From NCBI GenBank assembly GCA_051652785.1, contig JBOFUX010000030.1:1-39996 (forward strand): a DNA stretch of 39,996 nucleotides, in the 5' to 3' direction. The DNA is from JAGNZR01 sp051652785 (GTDB taxonomy: Bacteria > Fusobacteriota > Fusobacteriia > Fusobacteriales > Fusobacteriaceae). Below the pieces are notes generated by a model. It was not told the origin of the DNA and ran no database searches. It saw only the letters and a program-made list of their open reading frames with translations. A program made the position numbers and the translations under genes. Shown here in pieces: positions 15,019 to 23,958 of this stretch (positions are counted from its first letter, which is position 1; the number at the start of each line of letters is the position of its first letter).

Positions 15019-16086
15019 GTGAAAAATATTAATGAGTTAACAAAGTATGAAGAAGAGAATAAAAATATAAAAATAGCAGTAGCCATGAGTGGAGGCGTTG
15101 ACAGTTCAACCGTAGCTTATTTGCTTAAGTCTCAAGGTTATAATGTTATTGGAATAACAATGAAAACTTGTAAAGAAGCGGATGTAGATGCTAAAAAAGT
15201 ATGTGATGAATTAGGAATTGAATATTATTTATGTGATGTAACAAAACAATTTAAAAGTGGTGTAATGGACTATTTTGTAGATGAATATTTGAAAGGAAAA
15301 ACTCCTAATCCGTGTATGATCTGCAATAGGTACATTAAATTTGGAGAATTACTTGAATTTTCAAAATCATTAGGTGCTAAATTTATGGCAACAGGACATT
15401 ATGCCAAAATTCAAGATGGAACTTTAGCTATGGGAAACGATATAAAAAAAGACCAAGTATATTTTTTATCACAAATAAAAAAAGAAAATTTAAAACATAT
15501 AATATTTCCAATAGGGGAATTAGAAAAACCAGTAGTTAGAGAGCTGGCAAAAGAACTAGGTGTAAGAGTATATAATAAGAAAGATTCTCAAGAGATTTGT
15601 TTTATAGAAGATGGAATGCTAAAAGAATTTTTAAATGAAAAATCTCAGGGAAAATCAACTAAAATTGGTAATATAGTTGATAGTAAAGGAGAGATTCTAG
15701 GTTTACATAATGGAGTATCCTTTTATACAATTGGTCAAAGAAAAGGGTTGGGAATTTCTAAAAAAGAACCACTTTATGTAGTGGCTTTAAATGCAGAAAA
15801 GAATGAGGTTGTAGTTGGGAGTAATGAAGAGTTATTTAAAGATAAAATTATTGGAGTAAATTTAAATCTTTTGACAGTGGAAAAGCTAAAAGATTTAGAA
15901 AAATTGGAGCTTTATGCAAAAACAAGATCAAGGGATATATTACATCCTTGCTCTATAAAAGTTTTAGAAGAAGATAAAATAGAGGTTACAATGGTAAAAA
16001 ACTTGGTTAGAGCAGTAACGCCAGGGCAAGGAATAGTTTTGTATGATAAGGAAAATAAAGTTGTGGCTAGTGCTTTTATAATCTAG
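15019..16086 (+). CDS. mnmA: tRNA 2-thiouridylase MnmA
   Basis: A 355-residue cytoplasmic enzyme that puts sulfur on the wobble uridine U34 of tRNA-Lys, -Glu and -Gln. The PP-loop for ATP is AMSGGVDSSTVAYLL (residues 22-36). The catalytic cysteine pair is C99 in NPCMICNRYIKF and C194 in SQEICFIEDG. The C-terminal third is the usual beta-barrel pair. Sequence TGHYAKI and FYTIGQRKGLG are MnmA-specific. The start is GTG at 15019 with AAGGGAG at 15004-15010. A cysteine desulfurase partner is not in the window. Confidence 0.95.
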   Translation: MKNINELTKYEEENKNIKIAVAMSGGVDSSTVAYLLKSQGYNVIGITMKTCKEADVDAKKVCDELGIEYYLCDVTKQFKSGVMDYFVDEYLKGKTPNPCMICNRYIKFGELLEFSKSLGAKFMATGHYAKIQDGTLAMGNDIKKDQVYFLSQIKKENLKHIIFPIGELEKPVVRELAKELGVRVYNKKDSQEICFIEDGMLKEFLNEKSQGKSTKIGNIVDSKGEILGLHNGVSFYTIGQRKGLGISKKEPLYVVALNAEKNEVVVGSNEELFKDKIIGVNLNLLTVEKLKDLEKLELYAKTRSRDILHPCSIKVLEEDKIEVTMVKNLVRAVTPGQGIVLYDKENKVVASAFII

Positions 16087-16121
16087 AGAAAGAATTAAAG
16101 ATTAATATTAGGAGGGAATAA

Positions 16122-17231
16122 ATGAATAAATTTGAGTATATGAAAGAATTTAAACATGAGCAATTAATTTATTTTTATGACGAGATAACAGGATTAAAAG
16201 GAATAACTTGTATTCATGATACAACTTTAGGTCCAGCTCTTGGAGGAACAAGACTTTTGAATTATGAAACGGAAGAAGATGCCGTTTTAGATGTTTTAAG
16301 ACTAGGAAGAGGAATGACTTATAAAGCAGCTTGTTCAGGATTAAATTTAGGTGGAGGGAAAACTGTTCTTATAGGAGACCCTAAAAAAGTTAAAAGTGAA
16401 GCTTATTTTAGAGCACTAGGAAGATATATTCAAAGTTTAAATGGACGTTATATAACAGCTGAAGATGTAAATACTACAGCTAAAGATATGATGTATTTAT
16501 CAATGGAAACAGACCATGTAGTTGGGTTACCTGGAAAATCTGGAAACCCATCTCCAGTAACAGCATGGGGAGCATTCATGGGAATAAAAGCAGCTCTTAA
16601 AGAGGTTTACGGTTCACCTTCTGTTGCGGGAAAAAGTTTTGCAATTCAAGGAACAGGTCAAACAGGGTACTATTTAATCAAATATTTACTTGGAAATTAT
16701 GAAGATATACATAATTGGAAAAAATATGATGAGAAAGTTAAAAAAATATATTTTACAGAAATAAATCAAGAGTATATTGAGAGATTGAAGAGAGAATATC
16801 CAGAAGTAGAATTTGTAAAACCAGAAGATATATATAGTTTAGATGTGGATGTTTTCTGTCCTTGTGCACTAGGAGCAGTTTTAAATGACGAAACAATACC
16901 TATGATAAAAGCTAAAATAATTTCTGGAACATCAAATAATGTGCTAAAAGAAGCAAGACATGGAGATATACTTAAAGATAAAGGAATACTTTATTCTCCA
17001 GATTACGTTATAAATGCGGGTGGTTTAATAAATGTTTATCATGAATTAAAACAAGGAGGTTATATTTTTGAGCATGCTATGAATGATGTAGATTTAATTT
17101 ATGATAGATTATTAGAGATTTATTCTATTGCTAAAAAAGAAAATATCGCAGTTTCTAAAGCAGCAGACATGTTTGCAGAGAGAAGAATTGAAATTTTAAA
17201 AAATATGAGAGCAACTTACATACCTAGATAA
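16122..17231 (+). CDS. Leucine dehydrogenase (Leu/Val/Ile, NAD-dependent)
   Basis: A 369-residue enzyme that reversibly deaminates branched-chain amino acids to 2-oxo acids with NAD. It matches the leucine-dehydrogenase branch of the Glu/Leu/Phe/Val family. Conserved residues are K68 in GMTYKAACSG, K80 in LGGGKTVLIGD and D115 in TAEDVNTT, at the same numbering known for Bacillus leucine dehydrogenase. The Rossmann fold follows (AIQGTGQTGYYLIKYL, about 175-190). It is followed 28 bases later by ptb and then buk. This order supports oxidation of leucine, valine and isoleucine to branched-chain acids with ATP formation rather than biosynthesis. Confidence 0.9.
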   Translation: MNKFEYMKEFKHEQLIYFYDEITGLKGITCIHDTTLGPALGGTRLLNYETEEDAVLDVLRLGRGMTYKAACSGLNLGGGKTVLIGDPKKVKSEAYFRALGRYIQSLNGRYITAEDVNTTAKDMMYLSMETDHVVGLPGKSGNPSPVTAWGAFMGIKAALKEVYGSPSVAGKSFAIQGTGQTGYYLIKYLLGNYEDIHNWKKYDEKVKKIYFTEINQEYIERLKREYPEVEFVKPEDIYSLDVDVFCPCALGAVLNDETIPMIKAKIISGTSNNVLKEARHGDILKDKGILYSPDYVINAGGLINVYHELKQGGYIFEHAMNDVDLIYDRLLEIYSIAKKENIAVSKAADMFAERRIEILKNMRATYIPR

Positions 17232-17259
17232 ATAAAATAAAATATTAAGGAGTGTATAG

Positions 17260-18153
17260 ATGGATTTTTTTTCAAGATTAATGATAAAAGCTAAAAAAAA
17301 TAAAATAAAAATTTTATCGGTAGCTTGTGCTGAAGATTCGGTTGTCTTAAAAGCTCTTGAAGTAGTTAGAAACGCAGGTATAGTAAACTGTATCTTGGTA
17401 GGAGATGAAAAAAAAATAAGGGGAATAGCTGAAGAAATAAATATAGATATAAATATGTATCAAATTATAAATATTCCTGATACGATAAAAGCTGCTAGAA
17501 AAGCTGTAGAATTAGTTTCAACTGGTAAGGCAGATGTTTTAATGAAAGGATTAGTGGACACTTCTATAATATTAAAAGCAGTAGTAGATCCTAAAATAGG
17601 ATTGCGAGTTCCTGGAAATCTTATATCTCATATTGGAATATTTAATGTTGATGGCTGTAAAAGACCTTTATTAATAACTGATTCAGCTATAAATATTAAT
17701 CCTACACTGGAAGAAAAGAAAAAAATAATAATAAATGCTGTAAGTGTTATGAAAAAATTAGGTTGTGAAATTCCCAAAGTTGCTTGTCTTTGTGCTAAAG
17801 AAAAAGTTTCTGAAAAAATGATAGCAACAGTTCATGCAGCTGAATTACAAGCTATGAACGAAAGAGGAGAAATAAAAGATTGTTTAATAGCTGGACCAAT
17901 AGCATTAGATGTCGCAATCTCGCAAGAGGCAGCAAAACATAAAAATTACATTCATTTAGTAGGAGGAAATGCAGATATTTTAATGGTTCCTGAAATAGAA
18001 TCAGGTAATATACTATATAAATCTATTGTTTATTTTTCTAAATCCCATAGTGCAGGAATAGTATTGGGTACTTCTGCACCTATTGTACTAACCTCTCGAG
18101 CTGACTCTAACGAGACAAAAGTCAATTCAATTTTACTTGCAATATCCTTATAA
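17260..18153 (+). CDS. ptb: Phosphate butyryltransferase
   Basis: A 297-residue enzyme of the phosphate acetyl/butyryltransferase family. It turns butyryl-CoA or a branched acyl-CoA plus phosphate into acyl phosphate and CoA. Visible features are the N-terminal VACAEDSVVLKALEVVR, the ADVLMKGLVDTSIILKAV segment and the C-terminal SAGIVLGTSAPIVLTSRADS, which forms the CoA/phosphate site in this family. The length (about 300) fits Ptb, not the larger Pta. The ATG at 17260 has AAGGAGTG just upstream. It is paired with buk, 35 bases downstream; together they make ATP by substrate-level phosphorylation. Confidence 0.92.
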   Translation: MDFFSRLMIKAKKNKIKILSVACAEDSVVLKALEVVRNAGIVNCILVGDEKKIRGIAEEINIDINMYQIINIPDTIKAARKAVELVSTGKADVLMKGLVDTSIILKAVVDPKIGLRVPGNLISHIGIFNVDGCKRPLLITDSAININPTLEEKKKIIINAVSVMKKLGCEIPKVACLCAKEKVSEKMIATVHAAELQAMNERGEIKDCLIAGPIALDVAISQEAAKHKNYIHLVGGNADILMVPEIESGNILYKSIVYFSKSHSAGIVLGTSAPIVLTSRADSNETKVNSILLAISL

Positions 18154-18188
18154 CTTAGAAAAAAGAATAAAAATAGAGGAGCTTGATA

Positions 18189-19265
18189 ATGAAAAAATAT
18201 AAAATTTTATCTATAAATCCAGGTTCTACATCTACTAAAATTTCTATCTATGAAAATGAAAAAAAAATAATTGAAAAAGTTATAAGGCATTCAATTGATG
18301 AGATTGAAAAATTTAAAAATATATATTCTCAAAAAGATTTTAGAGAAAAAATAATACTAAAATCTTTAGAGGAATCAAATATAGATTTAAAAAAATTAAG
18401 TGCAGTAGTTGGAAGAGGAGGGTTATTAAAACCTATAACTGGTGGGACTTATCTAGTTACAGAAGAGATGATTGAAGATTTGAGTAAGGGTGTTTTAGGT
18501 GAACATGCATCAAATTTAGGTGGTATAATAGCTAAAAAAATAGCTGATAAAATAGGAAAAAAAGCATATATAGTAGATCCCGTTGTAGTGGATGAATTAG
18601 AAAAGGTTGCTCGTATTTCAGGAATACCTGAAATAGAGAGGAAATCAATATTTCATGCATTGAATCAAAAAGCAGTGGCTAGAAAATATTGTAAAGAAAA
18701 TAATTTAATATATAAAAATATAAATTTAATTGTTGCACATATGGGGGGAGGTATATCTACTGGAATTCATAAAAATGGAAAAGTTATAGATGTAAATAAT
18801 GCATTAGATGGAGAAGGTACTTTTTCTCCAGAAAGATCTGGAACATTACCAGTTGGAGATTTAGTAGAAATGTGTTTTTCTAAAAAATATTCTGAAGAAT
18901 TTATAAAAAAAAGAATTAAAGGAAATGGGGGAATAGTATCTTATCTTAATACTAATGATATAAGAGATATTATAAAAATGATAGAAGCTGGAGATGAAAA
19001 AGCCAAAATAATATTTGAAGCTCTAATTTACCAAATTGCAAAAGATATAGGAGCTATGTCTACTGTAGTTTCAGGAGATGTGAAGCAGATAATATTGACA
19101 GGTGGAATTGCTTATTCAAATATTTTTGTAGAGGCTCTAAAGAAAAAAATAGAATTTATCTCCGAGGTTACAGTTTACCCCGGAGAAGAGGAAATGACAG
19201 CTTTAACGCTTGGAGCCCTCAGAGTTGAAAGAGGAGAAGAAAAAGTTAAAAAATATAAAAAATAA
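18189..19265 (+). CDS. buk: Butyrate kinase
   Basis: A kinase of the acetate/butyrate kinase (ASKHA) family that makes ATP from acyl phosphate and ADP. The nucleotide site is built from SINPGSTSTKI at the N-terminus, AHMGGGISTG in the middle and LTGGIAYS near the end; the NALDGEGTFSPERSG segment is typical of butyrate kinase. I place the start at ATG 18189 (358 residues). AGGAG at 18177-18181 lies seven bases before it, whereas the in-frame TTG at 18183 is only one base away. Butyrate, isobutyrate and isovalerate kinases are not separable by eye. It ends the udk run and is followed by a terminator. Confidence 0.93.
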   Translation: MKKYKILSINPGSTSTKISIYENEKKIIEKVIRHSIDEIEKFKNIYSQKDFREKIILKSLEESNIDLKKLSAVVGRGGLLKPITGGTYLVTEEMIEDLSKGVLGEHASNLGGIIAKKIADKIGKKAYIVDPVVVDELEKVARISGIPEIERKSIFHALNQKAVARKYCKENNLIYKNINLIVAHMGGGISTGIHKNGKVIDVNNALDGEGTFSPERSGTLPVGDLVEMCFSKKYSEEFIKKRIKGNGGIVSYLNTNDIRDIIKMIEAGDEKAKIIFEALIYQIAKDIGAMSTVVSGDVKQIILTGGIAYSNIFVEALKKKIEFISEVTVYPGEEEMTALTLGALRVERGEEKVKKYKK

Positions 19266-19284
19266 AAAACTAAATATTAATGAT

Positions 19285-19324
19285 AAAAAACTAATGATAA
19301 AGAGGTGCGTCATTGGTTTTTTTT
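19285..19324 (+). terminator. Terminator after buk
   Basis: A stem of thirteen base pairs (19285-19297 with 19310-19322, one G-U pair), a 12-base loop and a long T-tract. It closes the udk-buk unit. Confidence 0.85.
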
Positions 19325-19363
19325 ATTAATTCTTAATTTATATGGAGTTATGAAAAGAAATTC

Positions 19364-19392
19364 TTGACAAAAGTTTATTTAATTGATACTAT
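19364..19392 (+). promoter_or_regulatory. Strong promoter of the DUF2325 gene
   Basis: Consensus TTGACA at 19364-19369, a 17-base spacer and TACTAT at 19387-19392, with TGA at 19384-19386 as an extended -10. Confidence 0.8.
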
Positions 19393-19399
19393 TTATCAA
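19383..19399 (+). promoter_or_regulatory. Fur-like operator overlapping the -10 box
   Basis: TTGATACTATTTATCAA is a perfect six-base inverted repeat (TTGATA/TATCAA) with a five-base centre. Its inner 15 bases match the Fur 7-1-7 consensus TGATAATNATTATCA at 12 of 14 fixed positions. It covers the -10 element, the usual place for a repressor of this kind. The identity of the regulator is inference. Confidence 0.55.
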
Positions 19400-19456
19400 A
19401 TACTTTGAAAAACAAAACATTCTACTTGAGAATAAAAAAATAATAGAGGTGGAATA

Positions 19457-19732
19457 ATGGTAGCAATTATAGGCGGAGTAAAAAAATGCGAAAGAGAGTA
19501 CATTGAATTATTAAAGAAAGATAATATAAAATGTAAAGTTTTTAATACTATGTGTAGTGATTTTAAAAAAAAAATAGAAGGATGTGAAACCTGTGTTGTT
19601 TTTGTTAATGTAGTCAGCCATAAATTGGTAAAAAGTTGCAATGAAATTTGTAAAAAGAAAAATATAAAACTTTTATATTTAAAAACAAATGGTATTAATG
19701 GTTTAAAAGAGAATATAGAGTTTTTAAAATAA
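19457..19732 (+). CDS. Cysteine-rich DUF2325-family protein
   Basis: A 91-residue cytoplasmic protein that fits the DUF2325 pattern: an N-terminal strand VAIIGGV, a middle CVVFVNVVSHKLVK segment with the conserved VSH (H55), and a final strand LLYLKTNGINGL. The function of the family is not established. This member carries seven cysteines in 91 residues (C11, C26, C33, C43, C46, C61, C65), including a CETC pair, so metal or redox binding is plausible. It stands alone between a terminator on each side and has a strong promoter overlapped by a Fur-like palindrome. The ATG is preceded by AGAGGTGG. Confidence 0.72.
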   Translation: MVAIIGGVKKCEREYIELLKKDNIKCKVFNTMCSDFKKKIEGCETCVVFVNVVSHKLVKSCNEICKKKNIKLLYLKTNGINGLKENIEFLK

Positions 19733-19766
19733 AAAAAATGACAATAATTAAATATTTTTAGTAAAT

Positions 19767-19802
19767 AAAAATAGGGTTTGATAATTCAAATTCTATTTTT
19801 TA
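19767..19802 (+). terminator. Terminator of the DUF2325 gene
   Basis: A 15-base stem (19767-19781 with 19786-19800, two G-U pairs) around a TAAT loop, with T-rich sequence after it. Confidence 0.82.
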
Positions 19803-19813
19803 ATTTTCTTAAT

Positions 19814-19843
19814 TAGACAATGTTCTACTTTTTGTGATATAAT
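19814..19843 (+). promoter_or_regulatory. Promoter of the tex-glyS unit
   Basis: TAGACA at 19814-19819, an 18-base spacer and consensus TATAAT at 19838-19843, with TGA at 19835-19837 as an extended -10. Confidence 0.75.
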
Positions 19844-19885
19844 ATAGCTTGAAAAACTATAATTTAATTAAGTAAAAGGGGAAAT

Positions 19886-22057
19886 ATGGATAAGGTTTTT
19901 GAAATAGTTAGTAAAAAATTAAATTTTTCAATGGAACAAATAACTAAAACCATGGAGCTGTTAGATGAAGGAGCAACTATACCTTTTATCTCACGATATA
20001 GAAAAGAGGTAACTGGAAATTTAGATGAAGTTGCTATTGAAAGTATTCAAAATGAGATAAATTATTTAAGAGGTTTAAATAAAAGAAAAGAAGAAGTTTT
20101 AAGATTGATTGAGGAACAGGGGAAATTAAATGAAGAACTAAGAGTTAAAATTTCTAATGCCGTAAAACTACAAGAAGTGGAAGATATATATTTCCCATAT
20201 AGAAAAAAAAGAAAAACTAAAGCTGATATAGCAAAAGAAAAAGGACTAGAACCACTTTCAATTTTGTTTATGTCAGCTAAGAATATAGAAGAACTAGAAA
20301 ATAAAAGTAGTGATTTTTTAAATGATGATGTTTTAACAAAAGAGGAAGCTCTAGAAGGAGCTAAATTAATATTAGCTGAAAAAATTTCAGAAATACCTGA
20401 ATATAGAGAAAAAATAAGAGAAGATATGCTAAAATTAGCAGTACTTACATGTAAAGAAACTAAAAAAGCAAAAGAATTAGATGAAAAGAAAGTATATATA
20501 GACTATTATGCATATAGTGAGCCAATTATAAAAATGCCTTCTCACAGAATTTTAGCTATTAACAGAGGAGATAATGAGGATATTTTAAATATATCTATAA
20601 GTTTTGCAGAGGAAAAACTGGCTTTAATAGAAGGGAGAATTTTAATTAATTTCTTTGGTAAAGAAAATAATTTATTAGAAGAAAAAAAGGAAATAATAAA
20701 AGATGCTTTAACAAGATTAATATTTCCTTCTATTGATAGAGAAGTTAGAAATATATTAACAGAAAAAGCAGAAATAGAAGCTATTGGGTCTTTTAAACTT
20801 AATTTAAAAAATCTTTTAATGCAGTCACCACTTAAAAATATGGCTGTAATGGCTCTAGACCCAGGATACAGAACAGGCTGTAAAGTTGCTCTTATAGACA
20901 AAAATGGTTTTTACAAGCACTATGATGTATTTTTTTTGGTGGAAGCAATGCATGCTCCAAATCAGTTAGCTACTGCTAAGAAAAAAATGATAGATTATAT
21001 ACTTAAATATGAAATTGATATTATTGCAATCGGTAATGGGACTGCCTCACGTGAAACGGAAAGTTTTGTAGCGAAAATATTAAAAGAAGTAAAAAGAGAT
21101 GTTAAATATTTAATCGTGAATGAGGCTGGAGCTTCAATATACTCAGCATCAAAAATTGCTGCTGAAGAATTTCCAGATTTAGATGTAACAGTGAGAGGAG
21201 CAATATCTATTGGAAGAAGAATTCAAGACCCTATGGCTGAACTTGTAAAAATTGATCCTAAATCTATTGGAATTGGTATGTATCAACATGATGTAAATCA
21301 AAAGAAAATAGAAGAATCATTAAATAATGTAATAGAAGGAGTGGTTAATACAGTTGGTGCAAGTTTGAACTCAGCTTCTTGGGCATTACTTTCTCATGTT
21401 TCTGGAATAAAAAAAAATATAGCAAAAAATATAGTAGACTACAGACAAGAAAATGGAAATTTTAAAAATAGAAAAGAACTTCTAAAAGTTAAAGGTTTAG
21501 GAAGTAAAGCTTATGAACAAATGGCTGGGTTTTTAGTTATACAAGACGGGGAAAAAGCATTAGACGGAACTATCATTCACCCAGAATCATATCATATAGC
21601 AGAGGAAATTTTACTTTCTTCTGGAAGTAGTTTAAAAGAATATGAAAAAGATAGAGAAATATCAAGAAAAAAAATTGAAAAAATAAAATTAGAAGAATTT
21701 ATAAAAGAAAAGGGATATGGAGAAGAGACAACAAAAGATATATACGGGGCTCTTCTTAGAGATAGACGTGACCCTAGAGAAAACTTTGACAAGCCATTAC
21801 TAAAGTCTGATATTTTAAAAATAAATGATTTGAAAATTGGAATGGAAATTGAAGGAACAGTAAGAAATGTAATTGCATTTGGTGCATTTATAGATATTGG
21901 ACTTAAAAATGATGCTTTGCTTCATATTTCAGAAATATCTGATACATTTGTTTCTGATCCAAATAAAGTGTTATCAGTGGGACAAATAATTAAAGTAAAA
22001 ATAAAAGATATTAATTTAGAAAGACAAAGAGTTGGCTTAACAAGAAAAGGGAGTTAA
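19886..22057 (+). CDS. tex: Tex-family RNA-binding transcription accessory protein
   Basis: A 723-residue cytoplasmic protein of the Tex/Spt6 family. The order is as expected: an N-terminal helical region (GATIPFISRYRKEVTGNLDE), a YqgF/RNase H-like fold starting at MALDPGYRTGCKVAL (about residue 320), a helix-hairpin-helix part (VDYRQENGNFKNRKELLKV) and a C-terminal S1 RNA-binding domain (about 645-720, GTVRNVIAFGAFIDIG). Family members bind nucleic acid and RNA polymerase, but their exact role is unsettled. It is the first gene of a run in which the next gene begins only two bases after its stop. Confidence 0.94.
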   Translation: MDKVFEIVSKKLNFSMEQITKTMELLDEGATIPFISRYRKEVTGNLDEVAIESIQNEINYLRGLNKRKEEVLRLIEEQGKLNEELRVKISNAVKLQEVEDIYFPYRKKRKTKADIAKEKGLEPLSILFMSAKNIEELENKSSDFLNDDVLTKEEALEGAKLILAEKISEIPEYREKIREDMLKLAVLTCKETKKAKELDEKKVYIDYYAYSEPIIKMPSHRILAINRGDNEDILNISISFAEEKLALIEGRILINFFGKENNLLEEKKEIIKDALTRLIFPSIDREVRNILTEKAEIEAIGSFKLNLKNLLMQSPLKNMAVMALDPGYRTGCKVALIDKNGFYKHYDVFFLVEAMHAPNQLATAKKKMIDYILKYEIDIIAIGNGTASRETESFVAKILKEVKRDVKYLIVNEAGASIYSASKIAAEEFPDLDVTVRGAISIGRRIQDPMAELVKIDPKSIGIGMYQHDVNQKKIEESLNNVIEGVVNTVGASLNSASWALLSHVSGIKKNIAKNIVDYRQENGNFKNRKELLKVKGLGSKAYEQMAGFLVIQDGEKALDGTIIHPESYHIAEEILLSSGSSLKEYEKDREISRKKIEKIKLEEFIKEKGYGEETTKDIYGALLRDRRDPRENFDKPLLKSDILKINDLKIGMEIEGTVRNVIAFGAFIDIGLKNDALLHISEISDTFVSDPNKVLSVGQIIKVKIKDINLERQRVGLTRKGS

Positions 22058-22059
22058 AA

Positions 22060-23958
22060 ATGAGCTTCAAAAAATATTCTCTGGTTTATAAAATAGTGTT
22101 TTATAATGTTTTAGCAATTATAATATCTTCAACAGTTATAGCTTTTGTTTTTATATTTGCAGATTTTAGAGAAAGAGAAAAAAATATAAAAAATATGACT
22201 CATGAAAAAATTGAATTATTAGATCAATCTATTAATGAATATTTTTATAAACTAAAAGAAGAAATTATTGCTACTCCTAACTTAGAATCTTTAAGCTATA
22301 AGGGAAATATTGATAAAAAAATAGAATTATTAGAAATTTCAGAAAATATTAGAAGAAATATATTAAATAAAAATAAAGAATATTATGATAAAATTATCTT
22401 AGCAAAAGAGAGACTAATTAAAAATAAAATAAAGACTGTAACAGGAGTATTTTTATTACTTTTAATTTTAACTATTTTTGTTATAAAAGTATTTTCGAGA
22501 CTCATAAAAAAAATATTACATCCTTTAATAAAAATAACTGAAGCAACGAAAAAAATTGGTAGTGGAAACTATAATTATAATTTAGATATTTATACAAAAA
22601 ATCTAGGGGAGATTTCTGAATTTGTTTCTTCTTTTAAAAAAATGATGAAAGAAGTGGAATTTACTCATAGTAAATTAAAGAAAGAGAATATTCAATTAAA
22701 AGAAAATATAGTAAGAATAGAAGTTATGGAAAGATTACTAATGGGACTGCATATAGAATCTGATATGACACAAGCAATAAAGACTCTACTCTTAGCCTTA
22801 ACATCTGATATGGGGCTTGGGTATAGTCGGGCAATGTATTTTAGATATAGTAGAGAAAGAGATTGTTTTTTAGGGGATATGACCTCAGTTAATAGAAATC
22901 TTGATTTAGAAGAGAATGTAATAAATAAAGGATTCAAATTTCAAGTAACAGAATTAGAACGATTAATAAAGACAATAAGAATTCCTTATCAAGGGGGAAA
23001 TATTATTGAAAAATCTTTAAAAGAGTCTAAGGTTATGTTTTTTAATCATAAAGGTTATAAATATGATTTAGGTAATGATCTTTTTAAAAGTTTAGGAATT
23101 CACAATTTTATGATAATACCAATATACAGTAAAAGAAGAAATTATGGTTGTATATTGGTTGATTATTTCGGTAAAAATAAAGAGATAACTCAACAAGAAT
23201 ATGAACTAACGACACTTTTAGCAATGAATATATCTATTAGAGTAAGCAATAAGTTAACAGAAGAGGAAAAAATAGATAATGAAAGAGAATTTACAATAAC
23301 TAAACTAACAGAAAGATTTTTAGGGTCAAGAAATGAAACTTTAAAAGTGTATATGGACATAATAAATAAGTATAAATTAGGAGTAAGGGAACTTAAAGAA
23401 GAATTTATGATTTTAGAACCAATGGTTAATAAAATAGAGAAAGAAAATAGGACTTTAAAAGAATATTCGGAAATTATGAAGGATAATTTTGAACTTATAG
23501 ATGTAGAAACAATATTTAGCGAAATAATAGAAGAAGAAAAAGAGGACTATGAGAGAAATAAAATAACAATATCCTTATTTATTAATTATACAGGGAAAGT
23601 TTATGGAAATAGACAATCTTTAAAAAAAGCTTTTAATGAACTTATTAAAAATTCATATTTATCACTACTAAAATCAGAAAAAAAAGAAAAAAAAATAAAT
23701 ATTATAGTAACAAAAGACAAAAACATAGATAAAGTTAAAATAGCTATAATTGATAACGGAATTGGAATTGAAGATAGTTTATTAGAAAAGATATATCAAC
23801 CATTTTTAAGTGTTGCAGGGGAAGTTCCTGGACTGGGATTATCTTTAGTATATAGAATTGTAAAAGAACATTTTGGGGTTATAAAATTTTTCTCAAAATA
23901 TTTAGATGGAACAGAAGCACGAATAACTTTAAACGCATACGAGGAGGAAACAAAATAA
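22060..23958 (+). CDS. Histidine-kinase-like membrane protein lacking the phospho-acceptor histidine
   Basis: A 632-residue protein with sensor-kinase layout: transmembrane helix 1 (about 11-34), a short extracytoplasmic loop, helix 2 (about 126-144), a HAMP linker (145-200), a GAF-like domain (about 230-395), a helical region (400-510) and a C-terminal HATPase domain. In the last, the N-box FNELIKNSYLSLL, G1 DNGIGIEDSLLEKIYQPF and G2 PGLGLSLVYRIV are intact, so ATP binding is likely. However, there is no histidine between H348 and H604, so the usual H-box is missing. No response regulator is adjacent. Its stop overlaps the ileS start (TAATG), suggesting coupled translation. It may sense a signal without classic phosphotransfer. 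Confidence 0.8.
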   Translation: MSFKKYSLVYKIVFYNVLAIIISSTVIAFVFIFADFREREKNIKNMTHEKIELLDQSINEYFYKLKEEIIATPNLESLSYKGNIDKKIELLEISENIRRNILNKNKEYYDKIILAKERLIKNKIKTVTGVFLLLLILTIFVIKVFSRLIKKILHPLIKITEATKKIGSGNYNYNLDIYTKNLGEISEFVSSFKKMMKEVEFTHSKLKKENIQLKENIVRIEVMERLLMGLHIESDMTQAIKTLLLALTSDMGLGYSRAMYFRYSRERDCFLGDMTSVNRNLDLEENVINKGFKFQVTELERLIKTIRIPYQGGNIIEKSLKESKVMFFNHKGYKYDLGNDLFKSLGIHNFMIIPIYSKRRNYGCILVDYFGKNKEITQQEYELTTLLAMNISIRVSNKLTEEEKIDNEREFTITKLTERFLGSRNETLKVYMDIINKYKLGVRELKEEFMILEPMVNKIEKENRTLKEYSEIMKDNFELIDVETIFSEIIEEEKEDYERNKITISLFINYTGKVYGNRQSLKKAFNELIKNSYLSLLKSEKKEKKINIIVTKDKNIDKVKIAIIDNGIGIEDSLLEKIYQPFLSVAGEVPGLGLSLVYRIVKEHFGVIKFFSKYLDGTEARITLNAYEEETK

